Assembly (NCBI RefSeq): GCF_000763385.1 | Contig: NZ_JQFA01000005.1 | Span: 186,001 to 250,000 of the forward strand | Length of the DNA stretch: 64,000 nucleotides | Direction: 5' to 3' | From: Leptolyngbya sp. KIOST-1 | GTDB lineage: Bacteria; Cyanobacteriota; Cyanobacteriia; Phormidesmidales; Phormidesmidaceae | In this document: piece by piece, positions 38,553-45,739 of the stretch | How positions within the stretch are numbered: position 1 is the first letter of the stretch | Layout: the number at the start of each line of letters is the position of its first letter | Made by a program: the position numbers and the translations under genes | Notes under the pieces: generated by a model | The model's database searches: none | Seen by the model: the letters and a program-made list of their open reading frames with translations, nothing else | Told to the model about the DNA's origin: nothing

Positions 38553-39824
38553 ATGATTAGACCCACAATCATAAAAATTGAAAATGCATTTCTGCCATCT
38601 AGAGAGATCACTGAATCCGAGCGTTTTGCTGGAAGAGAGAATGCGATAAGAGATACATATTATGCTTTAATTTCTGAGGGGTCTAATATTGCAATCGTAG
38701 GTAATCGAGGAGTCGGAAAAACATCACTTGCTAGACAGGTTATTAATATTGGCACTGGTAAAGCAGAAATACTAGAAAAGACAGGCATTGTCTTCGATGA
38801 AAAGCTAGACTTTTTATCTATTTATATGGCATGTGGCAGGCAGATTAGCTCAACTAATGAGTTGTTAGAGAGATTGCTGACTTCATCAAGTTGTTTGGCA
38901 GATTGGATATATGACATTCCAAATGCCAAGAAAATAATGATTAATTATTCACCTAAACTTAGTGCCAATGTTTTTGGGGTCGGGGTAGAGCTTGGTGGAA
39001 CTAAGGAAACTGAAACTACAGCTTCGCCGATTATATCCAATCATAGTGTAGATGTGGTGTTTACAAATATTGTTGAGGCAATCTCCAAAGAAAAACTTTC
39101 AAAAAATGGACTTCTCATAGTGATTGATGAATTTGATCAAATATCTGATCCAACTGGGTTCGCTTCTTTTATAAAGTCACTGGCAACGAACTGTCCAAAA
39201 GTAAAGTTCTGCATCGTCGGTGTTGCCAAGGACATACAGATGTTAATGAAGGAACATGAATCAAGCGACCGGTTATTTGCAGGAAGCATAATTAACATGG
39301 AGCCAATGAATGCATCTGAGCTAAGAGAAATTATTTCCAATGCAGAAAGATATATTGATGATTACATTGTTTTTGAGGAGCCTGCAATTGAGAAAATTGT
39401 CTCCTTGGCGCAAGGGCATCCTTATATGGTGCATCTTATTGGAAAATTTTCGTTGAGAACAGCATTTCAGGCTTCGAAAACATCAATATCATACGATGAT
39501 ATTGAGATTACTCTTAGGGATATTGCTCAGAGAAGAGCAGATCCAGTGCTAGAAGGTAAATATAGAAAAGCAGTAGCTTCCTCTCCTCAGCGTGAATCGG
39601 TATTAAGGGCTATGGCTCAAGTAAAAGATGAACATGGGGAAATATGGACAACTACAGCGTACAAAATCGCATCAGATATGGGTGTTGATAATGCAAGTCA
39701 ATACGTTGGACATTTAGCCTCCAAAGAGTATGGCGAAGAATTAGAGAAGCTTAGAGAACGTTATTACAGATTTAAAGATTCTCTCTTTCATGCCTATGTT
39801 TTGGCTCGACCACCAATGTACTAA
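38553..39824 (+). CDS. AAA/STAND-type ATPase with C-terminal helical domain
   Basis: A 423-residue cytosolic ATPase. Walker A is IVGNRGVGKTSLARQV (Gly50-Thr57 core), Walker B is LLIVIDEFDQISD, and an Orc/Cdc6-like lid follows (MEPMNASELREIIS, LAQGHPYMVHLIGKFSL). The C-terminal 110 residues look like a winged helix. It is strikingly AT-rich beside its GC-rich neighbours and uses AT-ending codons, a sign of recent transfer. No obvious effector domain is present and the genes around it are toxin-antitoxin pairs, so a role in defence or in controlling a mobile element is possible but unproven. Confidence 0.8.
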   Translation: MIRPTIIKIENAFLPSREITESERFAGRENAIRDTYYALISEGSNIAIVGNRGVGKTSLARQVINIGTGKAEILEKTGIVFDEKLDFLSIYMACGRQISSTNELLERLLTSSSCLADWIYDIPNAKKIMINYSPKLSANVFGVGVELGGTKETETTASPIISNHSVDVVFTNIVEAISKEKLSKNGLLIVIDEFDQISDPTGFASFIKSLATNCPKVKFCIVGVAKDIQMLMKEHESSDRLFAGSIINMEPMNASELREIISNAERYIDDYIVFEEPAIEKIVSLAQGHPYMVHLIGKFSLRTAFQASKTSISYDDIEITLRDIAQRRADPVLEGKYRKAVASSPQRESVLRAMAQVKDEHGEIWTTTAYKIASDMGVDNASQYVGHLASKEYGEELEKLRERYYRFKDSLFHAYVLARPPMY

Positions 39825-39923
39825 ATATATGCTTAGAGACAATTTATAAAGTCAACCTAGCCTTTGGCAGGCTGATTCATAGATTGGGTTCTTAGGACTT
39901 TGAAAATAGGCTCCTAGAGCATC

Positions 39924-40079
39924 TCAGTCTAAGAAAACGGTCATTTCTAGTGACCTAGAGTGGGGGCTGGCCACAATTCTATAGCGTGGTTCGCCAACCG
40001 ACAGATACAAGACATCCGCTTCATCGTCATAATCCCAGTTGGCCTGATCAGATGCTTGTAGAATTTTCAACGTGTCCAT
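39924..40079 (-). pseudogene. Truncated copy of a DUF2283 gene
   Basis: A 51-codon frame whose first 32 residues (MDTLKILQASDQANWDYDDE, then ADVLYLSVGEPR) equal the start of the DUF2283 gene at 42728-42940. After that the sequence diverges and the family C-terminus is missing. The duplicated block, including the upstream AAAACCTCCC region, covers about 39984-40108 and matches about 42844-42969. Confidence 0.75.
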
Positions 40080-40177
40080 AAAACCTCCCATTGTTTTGAT
40101 GGGCGGCCAGTTTAGAACCTAACGAAGCCAGTTTTTGGGATGAGTTCAGCTGACTTGCTGGCAAGCCTCTTGAACTA

Positions 40178-40426
40178 TTAATCCGACAGTCGTTCTAGCT
40201 CATCAGCTAGGGAAGCTTGCAGCTCATCGTCGCAGTGGGTGTGCAGGTGGATCGTAGCCGCTGTCAGTTCAGCCAAGATTTCAGCCTTCTGTCCATCTTG
40301 CAAATCGGGCAATTGCAGTTGATGAATCAACTCCAGCACACGACCGCATTCATCTCCCAACTCTCGAATGAGCACCCCTAGCGTCTCATCTTGAATGGCA
40401 AGCGACCTTTCTCTCAATTGCATCAT
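40178..40426 (-). CDS. Small helical protein of unknown function
   Basis: An 82-residue acidic, helical protein (LGVLIRELGDECGRVLELIH, QKAEILAELTAATIHLHTHC, ASLADELERLSD). GGGAGGGA immediately precedes two adjacent ATGs (40426 and 40423); the second has the better spacing. A longer frame up to 40495 adds an Arg/Ser-rich stretch. It follows hicB on the same strand and may belong to that operon. I recognise no family. Confidence 0.5.
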   Translation of the reverse strand: MMQLRERSLAIQDETLGVLIRELGDECGRVLELIHQLQLPDLQDGQKAEILAELTAATIHLHTHCDDELQASLADELERLSD

Positions 40427-40505
40427 TCCCTCCCTAGTCGCGTTTTCGATTGTTGAATCTCTTGACTGCCTTCTCTCAGCTGTGAGAGATCGCACAAATT
40501 ATTTG

Positions 40506-40745
40506 TTAGGCAGAACCGCTGAGGCTTAGGGTTTTAACTTTCTCGATCGCATGGTTGACATTGGGCAATGTCTTTCCATTTTTTTGTGCAGTTTCAAGCC
40601 AAAGCTGTTTAACGATCGCCAGTTCTTCTAAAGTCTCAGCCAGGGTTTCGCCCTGAGCTAAGCATCCCTTCAATGCCGGAACTTCCGCCACAAAGCCACC
40701 TTCATCGCAGGGATAGATAACAATAGGATAATTTAGATGATCCAT
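40506..40745 (-). CDS. hicB: HicB-family antitoxin
   Basis: A 79-residue HicB protein: IVIYPCDEGGFVAEVPALKG, CLAQGETLAETLEELAIVKQ and LWLETAQKNGKTLPN form the truncated RNase-H-like fold that blocks HicA. AAGGAGG lies 8 nt before its ATG. It begins 20 nt after the 3' end of the interrupted hicA, so the two formed a normal hicA-hicB operon before the insertion at 40820-42176. Expression from the original promoter should now be cut off. Confidence 0.9.
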   Translation of the reverse strand: MDHLNYPIVIYPCDEGGFVAEVPALKGCLAQGETLAETLEELAIVKQLWLETAQKNGKTLPNVNHAIEKVKTLSLSGSA

Positions 40746-40765
40746 ATCATGGCCTCCTTCTGAGT

Positions 40766-40819
40766 TTAGTTATCTTCTTGCTCGATTAATTCGATCACTC
40801 GCTTAACGTAAACTGTCTT
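40766..40819 (-). pseudogene. hicA: hicA, 3' part cut off by the insertion
   Basis: After the target duplication (KTV) the frame continues YVKRVIELIEQEDN and stops at 40766. Joined to the 63-codon 5' part at 42177-42365, with one 9-bp target copy removed, it restores an uninterrupted frame of 78 codons of ordinary HicA length. Confidence 0.88.
40811..40819. repeat. Target-site duplication, left copy (ISKra4-type element)
   Basis: AACTGTCTT directly precedes the left inverted repeat and recurs at 42177-42185 directly after the right one. Both copies belong to hicA. Confidence 0.92.
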
Positions 40820-40828
40820 GGGAGCATG

Positions 40829-40918
40829 TCACCTTTGTAACCCAATGGCTCCATTGAGATAAGCACAACGATGGGCCAGCACCTGGGGAACATTGTCCTC
40901 ATTCCACTGGGCCCCTGA
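40829..40918 (-). pseudogene. ISKra4 transposase, C-terminal remnant
   Basis: The frame reads SGAQWNEDNVPQVLAHRCAY then LNGAIGLQR and stops inside the inverted repeat. This is the usual end of ISKra4-type transposases in cyanobacteria. Upstream on its strand it joins porin sequence at about 40919. Confidence 0.75.
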
Positions 40919-41805
40919 GCGAATTGGCCACCCTGCGCGGTCGTGTCGATGCTCTGGAAGCCGAAACCGCGACCCTGCGGGCTCAGCAGTTCTCGACTAC
41001 CACCAAACTGCGCGGTGAGGCGGTATTCAACTTAATCACGCCCTTTGACACCCTGGCTCCCGAAACCAGCACCAGTGTTGCCTCTCGGGCTCGTCTGAAC
41101 TTTGACACGAGTTTTTCCGGTCGCGATCGCCTGCGCATTCGTCTACAGGCCGGGGATGGTAACGCTATCACGGGTGGCCCCGGCAACCCTCTGGGCGGTC
41201 TAGCTACCGCTGCTGGCGGTGGCTTTAACGTCGATGTCACCACCTTCGCCTACAGCTTTCCCCTCGGCAACCGCATCAATGCTACTGTTTCTGCGCGAGG
41301 CAACGCTGGCAGGGACTGGGTAAACCCCGCTACCCGCCCCTTCGATGGCCCTTCCGTGGCCAACGCGGGTCGCGTTCAGTTCTATGACACCTTTGGCAGC
41401 ACGTCTAACGGTGCTGGCGTTGGCCTGAACATCGCCTTCACCGACAACCTGATTCTGGACTTGGGCTACACCGCTTCGAATCCTGGCGGTGCTACCAACC
41501 CTGCCGTTGGTATTGCCGCTGCCCGAAACCAGAGCTACATCGCTCAGCTTAATCTGGTCAACGCTGGAATTCTCAATTTAGCGGCGGCCTATCTGCACAG
41601 TGATGGTGCGGCCGCTGGCTTTGCGGTTCCCACCGCCACCGATACCTTTGCAGGGCTGGTGAACCTCAACTTTGGCGGGTTCTTTATCGCTGGCCACGGG
41701 GCGTTTACCTCGTTCACCGGGGGAGACGACTTTAGCTGGACGGCGGGTCTCGGGATCAACAACTTCCTGGTGGAAGGCGCAAGATTTGGCGTGTACGGTG
41801 GTCAA
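40919..41805 (+). pseudogene. Iron-uptake/OprB-type porin, internal fragment
   Basis: About 295 codons of a cyanobacterial outer-membrane porin. The coiled-coil lead ELATLRGRVDALEAETATLR is followed by FSTTTKLRGEAVFNLITPFD and beta-strand repeats (SRARLNFDTSFSGRDRLRIR, NLILDLGYTASN, DFSWTAGLGINNFLVEG). The signal peptide and SLH domain before the coiled coil and the last strands of the barrel are missing. No stop breaks the frame, so capture may be recent. It cannot form a porin. Confidence 0.88.
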
Positions 41806-42007
41806 CTACCCACTGCCAGTCGTCCGCAATGTGCTGATTCCAGAGTCGCTGCCCGCCCTGGTGCTGGGCCTCACCCTGATGGTGATCAGCCTGATTGGCA
41901 ACTCAGCCATGGCGGGGGTAGTCGGCGGCGGCGGGCTGGGCGATCTGGCCATTCGCTACGGCTTTCAGCGCTTTGATACGCGGGTGATGCTGTTCACCGT
42001 GGTGATT
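41806..42007 (+). pseudogene. metI: Methionine ABC transporter permease MetI, C-terminal fragment
   Basis: The frame reads VRNVLIPESLPALVLGLTLM, ISLIGNSAMAGVVGGGGLGD, LAIRYGFQRFDTRVMLFTVV. This is the permease EAA loop and following helices of MetI. Homology begins about 41810-41830 after the porin fragment and ends at 42007, where antisense transposase begins. About 70 residues remain of roughly 215-230. Confidence 0.85.
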
Positions 42008-42105
42008 TCTAGAGTCTGCATGTCAGCCGGATCGCTCTCCTCGTAGAGCAATTGAGCGATTGCTGCGAGATGAGTTTTGAGTTGGGTGGCTTTCTCAGGG
42101 GTCAT
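42008..42105 (-). pseudogene. ISKra4 transposase, N-terminal remnant
   Basis: From ATG 42105 the frame reads MTPEKATQLKTHLAAIAQLL then YEESDPADMQTLE. This is the typical ISKra4 transposase start, and it breaks off at the metI junction. Confidence 0.78.
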
Positions 42106-42176
42106 CAGTTAGGCCTTTAGGTCAACACTTGCATCCTCACCTGTTTCAGCCGACCTTGCAAACCTGACATGCTCCC

Positions 42177-42185
42177 AACTGTCTT
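42177..42185. repeat. Target-site duplication, right copy (ISKra4-type element)
   Basis: AACTGTCTT, identical to 40811-40819, directly after the right inverted repeat. Confidence 0.92.
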
Positions 42186-42365
42186 GACCTTGTTATTGTG
42201 AACAGGTACGACAAACGTAATGTCGTCTTTCAAAAAAATATGGTGACTACCCGTGACGCGGTCAAGTGTAAATCCTTCATATTCTAAAAGCTTGCGAATA
42301 TCTGAGAACCTTGCATTGGCTGGGTTGTTCTTCAGTCGTTCGCGTAGCTTATCTCGCTTGGTCAT
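42177..42365 (-). pseudogene. hicA: hicA mRNA interferase toxin, 5' part, interrupted
   Basis: Sixty-three codons of HicA with SDIRKLLEYEGFTLDRVTGS-HHIFLK, the double-stranded-RNA-binding-like fold whose His (GSHHIF) is catalytic. The native frame meets the inverted repeat after VKTV; the open frame then runs 20 codons into the element (to 42117), giving an altered C-terminus. The original last 15 codons lie at 40766-40810. Whether the chimera is still toxic cannot be told. Confidence 0.88.
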
Positions 42366-42435
42366 GGTTTAGGAGTCTCGCTCTAGCACGGCAGGTTAAG
42401 CAAAGTGTCAGCGGAACCCAACAAATAGAACCTGT

Positions 42436-42462
42436 GTTGGGTTTCACTTCGTTTCACCCAAC
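42436..42462. repeat. Dispersed hairpin repeat between hicB-like gene and hicA
   Basis: GTTGGGT (42436-42442) and ACCCAAC (42456-42462) flank TTCACTTCGTTTC. This GTTGGGTTTC...ACCCAAC motif is a short palindrome common between cyanobacterial genes. Confidence 0.6.
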
Positions 42463-42487
42463 CTACAGTTGCTGAAATCCTAAACTT

Positions 42488-42706
42488 TCAAGCTGTAGCA
42501 GGTCTGAGTTTATACAGGTGCAATCCATCTTCCTCTAGCAGCAGTTGTAGAACCTCTTGTCCATTCTTGGCAGCTTCTTCATAGCTGCCGCCGTGGGTGC
42601 GATAGGTCTGTTCAGGAAAATCAGGTAAATTCACCAGATAACAGTCATCCTCCTCTGACCACACAATCACCATTTCGTAGCGAAGATCACTTATTCCTCT
42701 AGCCAT
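42488..42706 (-). CDS. HicB-like antitoxin (type II toxin-antitoxin)
   Basis: A 72-residue HicB-type protein: YEMVIVWSEEDDCYLVNLPD, FPEQTYRTHGGSYEEAAKNG and QEVLQLLLEEDGL. It has the beta-strand core but no DNA-binding C-terminal extension. It lies 122 nt upstream of the interrupted hicA, separated by a dispersed repeat, so hicA is flanked by two hicB-type genes. It may be an orphan or a second antitoxin. Confidence 0.85.
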   Translation of the reverse strand: MARGISDLRYEMVIVWSEEDDCYLVNLPDFPEQTYRTHGGSYEEAAKNGQEVLQLLLEEDGLHLYKLRPATA

Positions 42707-42727
42707 ATAATCACGCTCCTGATATAA

Positions 42728-42940
42728 CTAGGCCGCCTCAGCAAGCTTGGCTCGTAACCCAATCACTGTTAGGCCAACAACTTCCTGAGTGTCTTCGTCG
42801 TAGCGCAGCACTACACCATCGCCAATGTCGATGCCAACTGCAGGGCGTGGTTCACCAACCGACAGGTATAAGACATCTGCTTCATCGTCATAATCCCAGT
42901 TAGCCTGATCAGATGCTTGTAGAATTTTCAACGTGTCCAT
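42728..42940 (-). CDS. DUF2283 protein (putative antitoxin)
   Basis: A 70-residue protein of the DUF2283 group: ANWDYDDEADVLYLSVGEPR, PAVGIDIGDGVVLRYDEDTQ and EVVGLTVIGLRAKLAEAA. Such proteins are commonly encoded with a DUF4258-type partner, and here the start overlaps that gene by 13 nt. A truncated copy lies at 39924-40079. Antitoxin function is inferred from the arrangement. Confidence 0.85.
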   Translation of the reverse strand: MDTLKILQASDQANWDYDDEADVLYLSVGEPRPAVGIDIGDGVVLRYDEDTQEVVGLTVIGLRAKLAEAA

Positions 42941-43239
42941 AAAACCTCCCTTTGTTGTGATGGGCGACGAGTTAGATAAGCCGTTAAAATAAAACCATCG
43001 GTAGCGCTGACCTCTCGGTAAGCAACCACAACATATTTACGCCCTAGCTGAGTTGATTCATAAAGTCGAATGGCAAGGAGTTCACCCGAATCCCCTGCCT
43101 GAATAAAATCGGGTTCAGAAACGGTTTCAGCAACGAGAATTTGAGAGCCTTCCATTTCTGGATGTCTCCGAATAATATGACTCCACCGCTCGTCTGAAAG
43201 ACGAATTGGAACTCCATTGTGCGACGTTGAAACCTCCAT
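42928..43239 (-). CDS. DUF4258-like protein (putative toxin partner of DUF2283)
   Basis: A 103-residue protein: IRLSDERWSHIIRRHPEMEG, then ETVSEPDFIQAGDSGELLAI, GRKYVVVAYREVSATDGFIL and TAYLTRR. The HIIRRHPEM histidines and the late Tyr/Arg fit a small RelE/Barnase-like nuclease fold seen in DUF4258 and related families. It is the first gene of the pair. Toxicity has not been shown for this type as far as I know. Confidence 0.75.
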   Translation of the reverse strand: MEVSTSHNGVPIRLSDERWSHIIRRHPEMEGSQILVAETVSEPDFIQAGDSGELLAIRLYESTQLGRKYVVVAYREVSATDGFILTAYLTRRPSQQREVLWTR

Positions 43240-43384
43240 TTTCTTCTAATTATAAATCCCCTTCATAGTTTAGGGTTGAGTTTTGCTGATGCCCCCCACC
43301 TGCGGGCGGTATCTTAGGCCACTCAAACAGAATGCTTCAATTTTAACCAAAGTAATAATCAGTGATTCACTTACTACCCATCGT

Positions 43385-43636
43385 CTAACCACGGTGCAGT
43401 TCTTCTTCAAATTCTTTAGGGGTAGCTTGAAACGGCGACACTTCAAGACGATTCAGGGCGGCTAAAAACTCTTGCCGACTCATGCCCACAATTTCTGCTG
43501 CTTTTGATTGGGAAATCAACCCTACTTCGTACCACTTCACCACAGCAGCAATCAGCAACTCTCGGCCCAACTCATCGGGGGTGCTGCGTAAAGCCGAGAA
43601 AGCACTCTCTGGCAGATTAAGCTGAATTTGAATCAT
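43385..43636 (-). CDS. UPF0175-family antitoxin, orphan
   Basis: An 83-residue UPF0175 protein: LPESAFSALRSTPDELGREL, LIAAVVKWYEVGLISQSKAA and EIVGMSRQEFLAALNRLEVS contain the helix-turn-helix. The usual partner is a DUF3368 PIN toxin starting at the antitoxin's end. Here only a trace is seen: 43376-43280 read in one frame gives VVSESLIITLVKIEAF, reminiscent of a toxin N-terminus. The ATG at 43636 (MIQIQLNLPES) is favoured over one three codons upstream. Confidence 0.8.
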   Translation of the reverse strand: MIQIQLNLPESAFSALRSTPDELGRELLIAAVVKWYEVGLISQSKAAEIVGMSRQEFLAALNRLEVSPFQATPKEFEEELHRG

Positions 43637-43899
43637 AGAAACCACCGAAGTTTATCGTTTTTGCTTCGTCAATACGGTTGAACTCCCTAGCCACTTAGCT
43701 TATTATGCTTTTGCGGGGAATGACTTCTAGGCGGGGAAGAGAGAGGTGGCAGCCTCTCAAATCCCCTGAGACATCCCTCTTAGCACAGGTAAGTGAGATG
43801 CCCTTAGGAGCCATTCTAAGCTAGCGTCTTGTTTTACCCTCACCTGGGACCGCTAGAGCGTTCCCCGTTTTCCTTAACCCGAAAACGGAGAAACCGTCC

Positions 43900-44136
43900 A
43901 TGTATCAACCCAACGCCGGAGACCTGACCGTCTCCACCCCGTTCCGGCTGCCCACCTACCAGCCCGATCGCCTCTGCCACATCCTGCTGGGCGACTACGC
44001 CGCCGTCGTCGGTGCTATCAACCAGATGGAGGTGTTGCGCTATTGCGACAGAATCGCCTGGCTTGACCCCATCCCCACCGGGCGCAGCGGCGAATACATC
44101 AGCCTGATGTCGCGGCGGATTGCCCCACAGGAGTAG
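43900..44136 (+). CDS. Small conserved cyanobacterial protein
   Basis: A 78-residue protein beginning MYQPNAGDLTVSTPFRLPTY, with a middle AAVVGAINQMEVLRYCDRIA and an end GEYISLMSRRIAPQE. ACGGAG lies 9 nt upstream. Codon use fits the GC-rich genome and the pattern looks conserved in relatives, but I know no function. It stands alone between small antitoxin genes and the CHAT operon. Confidence 0.55.
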   Translation: MYQPNAGDLTVSTPFRLPTYQPDRLCHILLGDYAAVVGAINQMEVLRYCDRIAWLDPIPTGRSGEYISLMSRRIAPQE

Positions 44137-44191
44137 GCACGAGTAAGCCAGCGGGGGCAGCGGTAGCCAGATTTGCCCCCGCCGGTGAGCA

Positions 44192-44222
44192 ATGGATCTC
44201 GGCCCCGCCGATGCCACCTACG
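44192..44222 (+). repeat. 31-nt exact copy of part of the DUF305 gene
   Basis: These 31 bases equal 50545-50575, inside the DUF305 lipoprotein gene (codons for MDLGPADATY). The next bases CTTTATCAACGC also resemble 50878-50889 of that gene. No reading frame around it is intact, so it looks like a relic of a decayed or recombined copy. Confidence 0.7.
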
Positions 44223-44322
44223 TACGCTTTGCGCTTTATCAACGCAGGGAAGCCCAGTTCGGCAATCTGCCAGCTCTATCGTCAGAATCCCTACTACCTG
44301 AGGGTTTCTTGGCCTGAGGCCG

Positions 44323-45003
44323 TCAACGCTTGGGAAAGTACCGCTGAATCAACTTCTCCGAGCCGCCGAAGCGGCGCAGCGCCTCCGGTAAATCTGGGCG
44401 GCGTACCTCCAGCAGGTTGCGAATCGCTTTGACCTGCTCGTTGCGAGGGGACGCGGCTTTGGCTAGCGTAATGCGCTCCTGATAGCGCTGTTTCTCGTCG
44501 GCGGTGAGTGATACATCTTCTTCAAAGTACAGCGCCAGGTATTGAAACCCAGAGTTAAAGTCAGCGGTGCTCTGCTGTAGGTCATCGGTGACATCAGCCC
44601 AAAATCGAGCGGTTTTGCCCGTCTGACCAGCAGCAATTTGATTGCGGGCGTACTTGATCAGCAGGTTGTACAACTGCTTGATATCCACGGTGGGCAGCGC
44701 CGAAATGTCGGTGCGGCTGTTCAGCACCACCACAAACCCCAGGCCAAACCCCAGGGCCTGCCCCCACAGTTTGAGGTCAATGGGGGGCCGGGTTTGGAGG
44801 TCGACCAGCAGCCAAAACAGCCCCGCTGGAATGGCAAACTGCAAAAAGGCCCAGAACCAAAACCCAGGACTGCGGAGGGGTTGGAAGAAGGGCAGGCGAC
44901 GACATTCCTTCAGCAGCTCGTCGATCGCCACGGCAATATTGAGCAGCCCTGGGAGGGCTGCCACCACCAACCAGGCTCCCCACGTCGATATCCACTGACT
45001 CAC
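44323..45003 (-). CDS. Membrane protein, third gene of CHAT operon
   Basis: A 226-residue protein with three N-terminal hydrophobic helices (GAWLVVAALPGLLNIAVAI, FWFWAFLQFAIPAGLFWLLV, LWGQALGFGLGFVVVLNS). A cytosolic helical tail follows (VDIKQLYNLLIKYARNQIAA, then RRFGGSEKLIQRYFPKR). No known family is recognised. The GTG at 45003 with GGAG eight bases upstream is the likely start; it lies 13 nt after the preceding gene. Because it follows a CHAT protease and a winged-helix protein, it could be the membrane effector or substrate, which is inference. Confidence 0.65.
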   Translation of the reverse strand: MSQWISTWGAWLVVAALPGLLNIAVAIDELLKECRRLPFFQPLRSPGFWFWAFLQFAIPAGLFWLLVDLQTRPPIDLKLWGQALGFGLGFVVVLNSRTDISALPTVDIKQLYNLLIKYARNQIAAGQTGKTARFWADVTDDLQQSTADFNSGFQYLALYFEEDVSLTADEKQRYQERITLAKAASPRNEQVKAIRNLLEVRRPDLPEALRRFGGSEKLIQRYFPKR

Positions 45004-45016
45004 GCCCGGTACTCCA

Positions 45017-45739
45017 TCAAGCCTGGTCGCGGTGGAACTCAATCACGGGGTTGAGTTTGAAATAGCCCTTGGCGGTGAGGGTGAGAAAGGTTTGGTCATC
45101 GAGCGGGGCCGATTTGTGGGGGTATATCCCAACCAGCGGCAGCACCATGGTCAAAAAGCCGCTGGTCAGCGGGCTAACGTAGCCGCTGGTGCGCAGTCGA
45201 TTGCACAGCTTCCGCACCTGGTCGAGCCCCAGATTGAGCCCGTAGGAGAGGTTTTCGAGGGTGGCGGGCCTGCGCTCTAGCTCCTTCATCAGCAGCACGG
45301 AGAGGGGGTCGAGGGTGGCCACGGTGCGCTGGAGCGATCGCAAAAATGGCTGTAGTTCCGGCTGATGGCCCCCCTGCCCCCTCAGCACCCGCTGGGCCGC
45401 ACTGCGAAAGTCGTCGGCGCTGAGGATGGGCACCGCCACCTGCTCCAGAGCCAGAGCAGCGGTGCTGCTGGCTCCATGGGGGCCGGGCTGCCAGCCCTTG
45501 GCCCGCTCCTGGCTGCGGTACTGCTCTTGCAGGGTGAGCCGGGCCATGTCGTAGTGCTGGTGCAGGTCGGGGTGCTGGGTGACTAACTCGCGCAGTTGAC
45601 TCACGGCATTGGGATCGTGGGCCTCTAGCGCCTGGCCGAGGGCCTGCACCTGCTGGTGCAACTCGATGGGCAGCTCGGTTTCGAGCTTGGCCAGGGCGAT
45701 CAGGCAGGCTTCTAGGGTGAGGGCATCAGTGGCTTTCAT
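45017..45739 (-). CDS. Uncharacterised protein, second gene of CHAT operon
   Basis: A 240-residue soluble protein. The N-terminal 75 residues are helical (ALTLEACLIALAKLETELPI, HQQVQALGQALEAHDPNAVS). The C-terminal 90 look like a winged helix (LLMKELERRPATLENLSYGL, NLGLDQVRKLCNRLRTSGYV) ending in TLTAKGYFKLNPVIEFH. It overlaps the CHAT gene end by 14 nt. It may be an adaptor or regulator for the CHAT protein; no family known to me. Confidence 0.65.
   Translation of the reverse strand: MKATDALTLEACLIALAKLETELPIELHQQVQALGQALEAHDPNAVSQLRELVTQHPDLHQHYDMARLTLQEQYRSQERAKGWQPGPHGASSTAALALEQVAVPILSADDFRSAAQRVLRGQGGHQPELQPFLRSLQRTVATLDPLSVLLMKELERRPATLENLSYGLNLGLDQVRKLCNRLRTSGYVSPLTSGFLTMVLPLVGIYPHKSAPLDDQTFLTLTAKGYFKLNPVIEFHRDQA

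Larger units (their letters stand above)
40820..42176 (-). mobile_element. ISKra4-family element carrying captured gene fragments
   Basis: The 1357-bp element is bounded by 21-bp inverted repeats matching at 18 positions: GGGAGCATGTCACCTTTGTAA at the left, and GGGAGCATGTCAGGTTTGCAA read inward from the right. A perfect 9-bp target duplication flanks it. The ISKra4-type transposase gene survives only as its start (42105 back to about 42008) and its last 29 codons (40918 to 40829). Between them about 880 bp of a porin gene and about 200 bp of metI run in the opposite direction. The element is non-autonomous and disrupts hicA. Confidence 0.88.

Noticed and set aside
41672-42046. 124-codon membrane protein gene
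   Set aside because: It is a chimeric frame: antisense-like porin shift, then metI fragment, then antisense ISKra4; only the metI portion is meaningful.
40820-42176. Explanation as simple nested insertion of one IS into another
   Set aside because: No second pair of inverted repeats or target duplication surrounds the porin-metI block, and about 1 kb of transposase gene is missing rather than merely interrupted.
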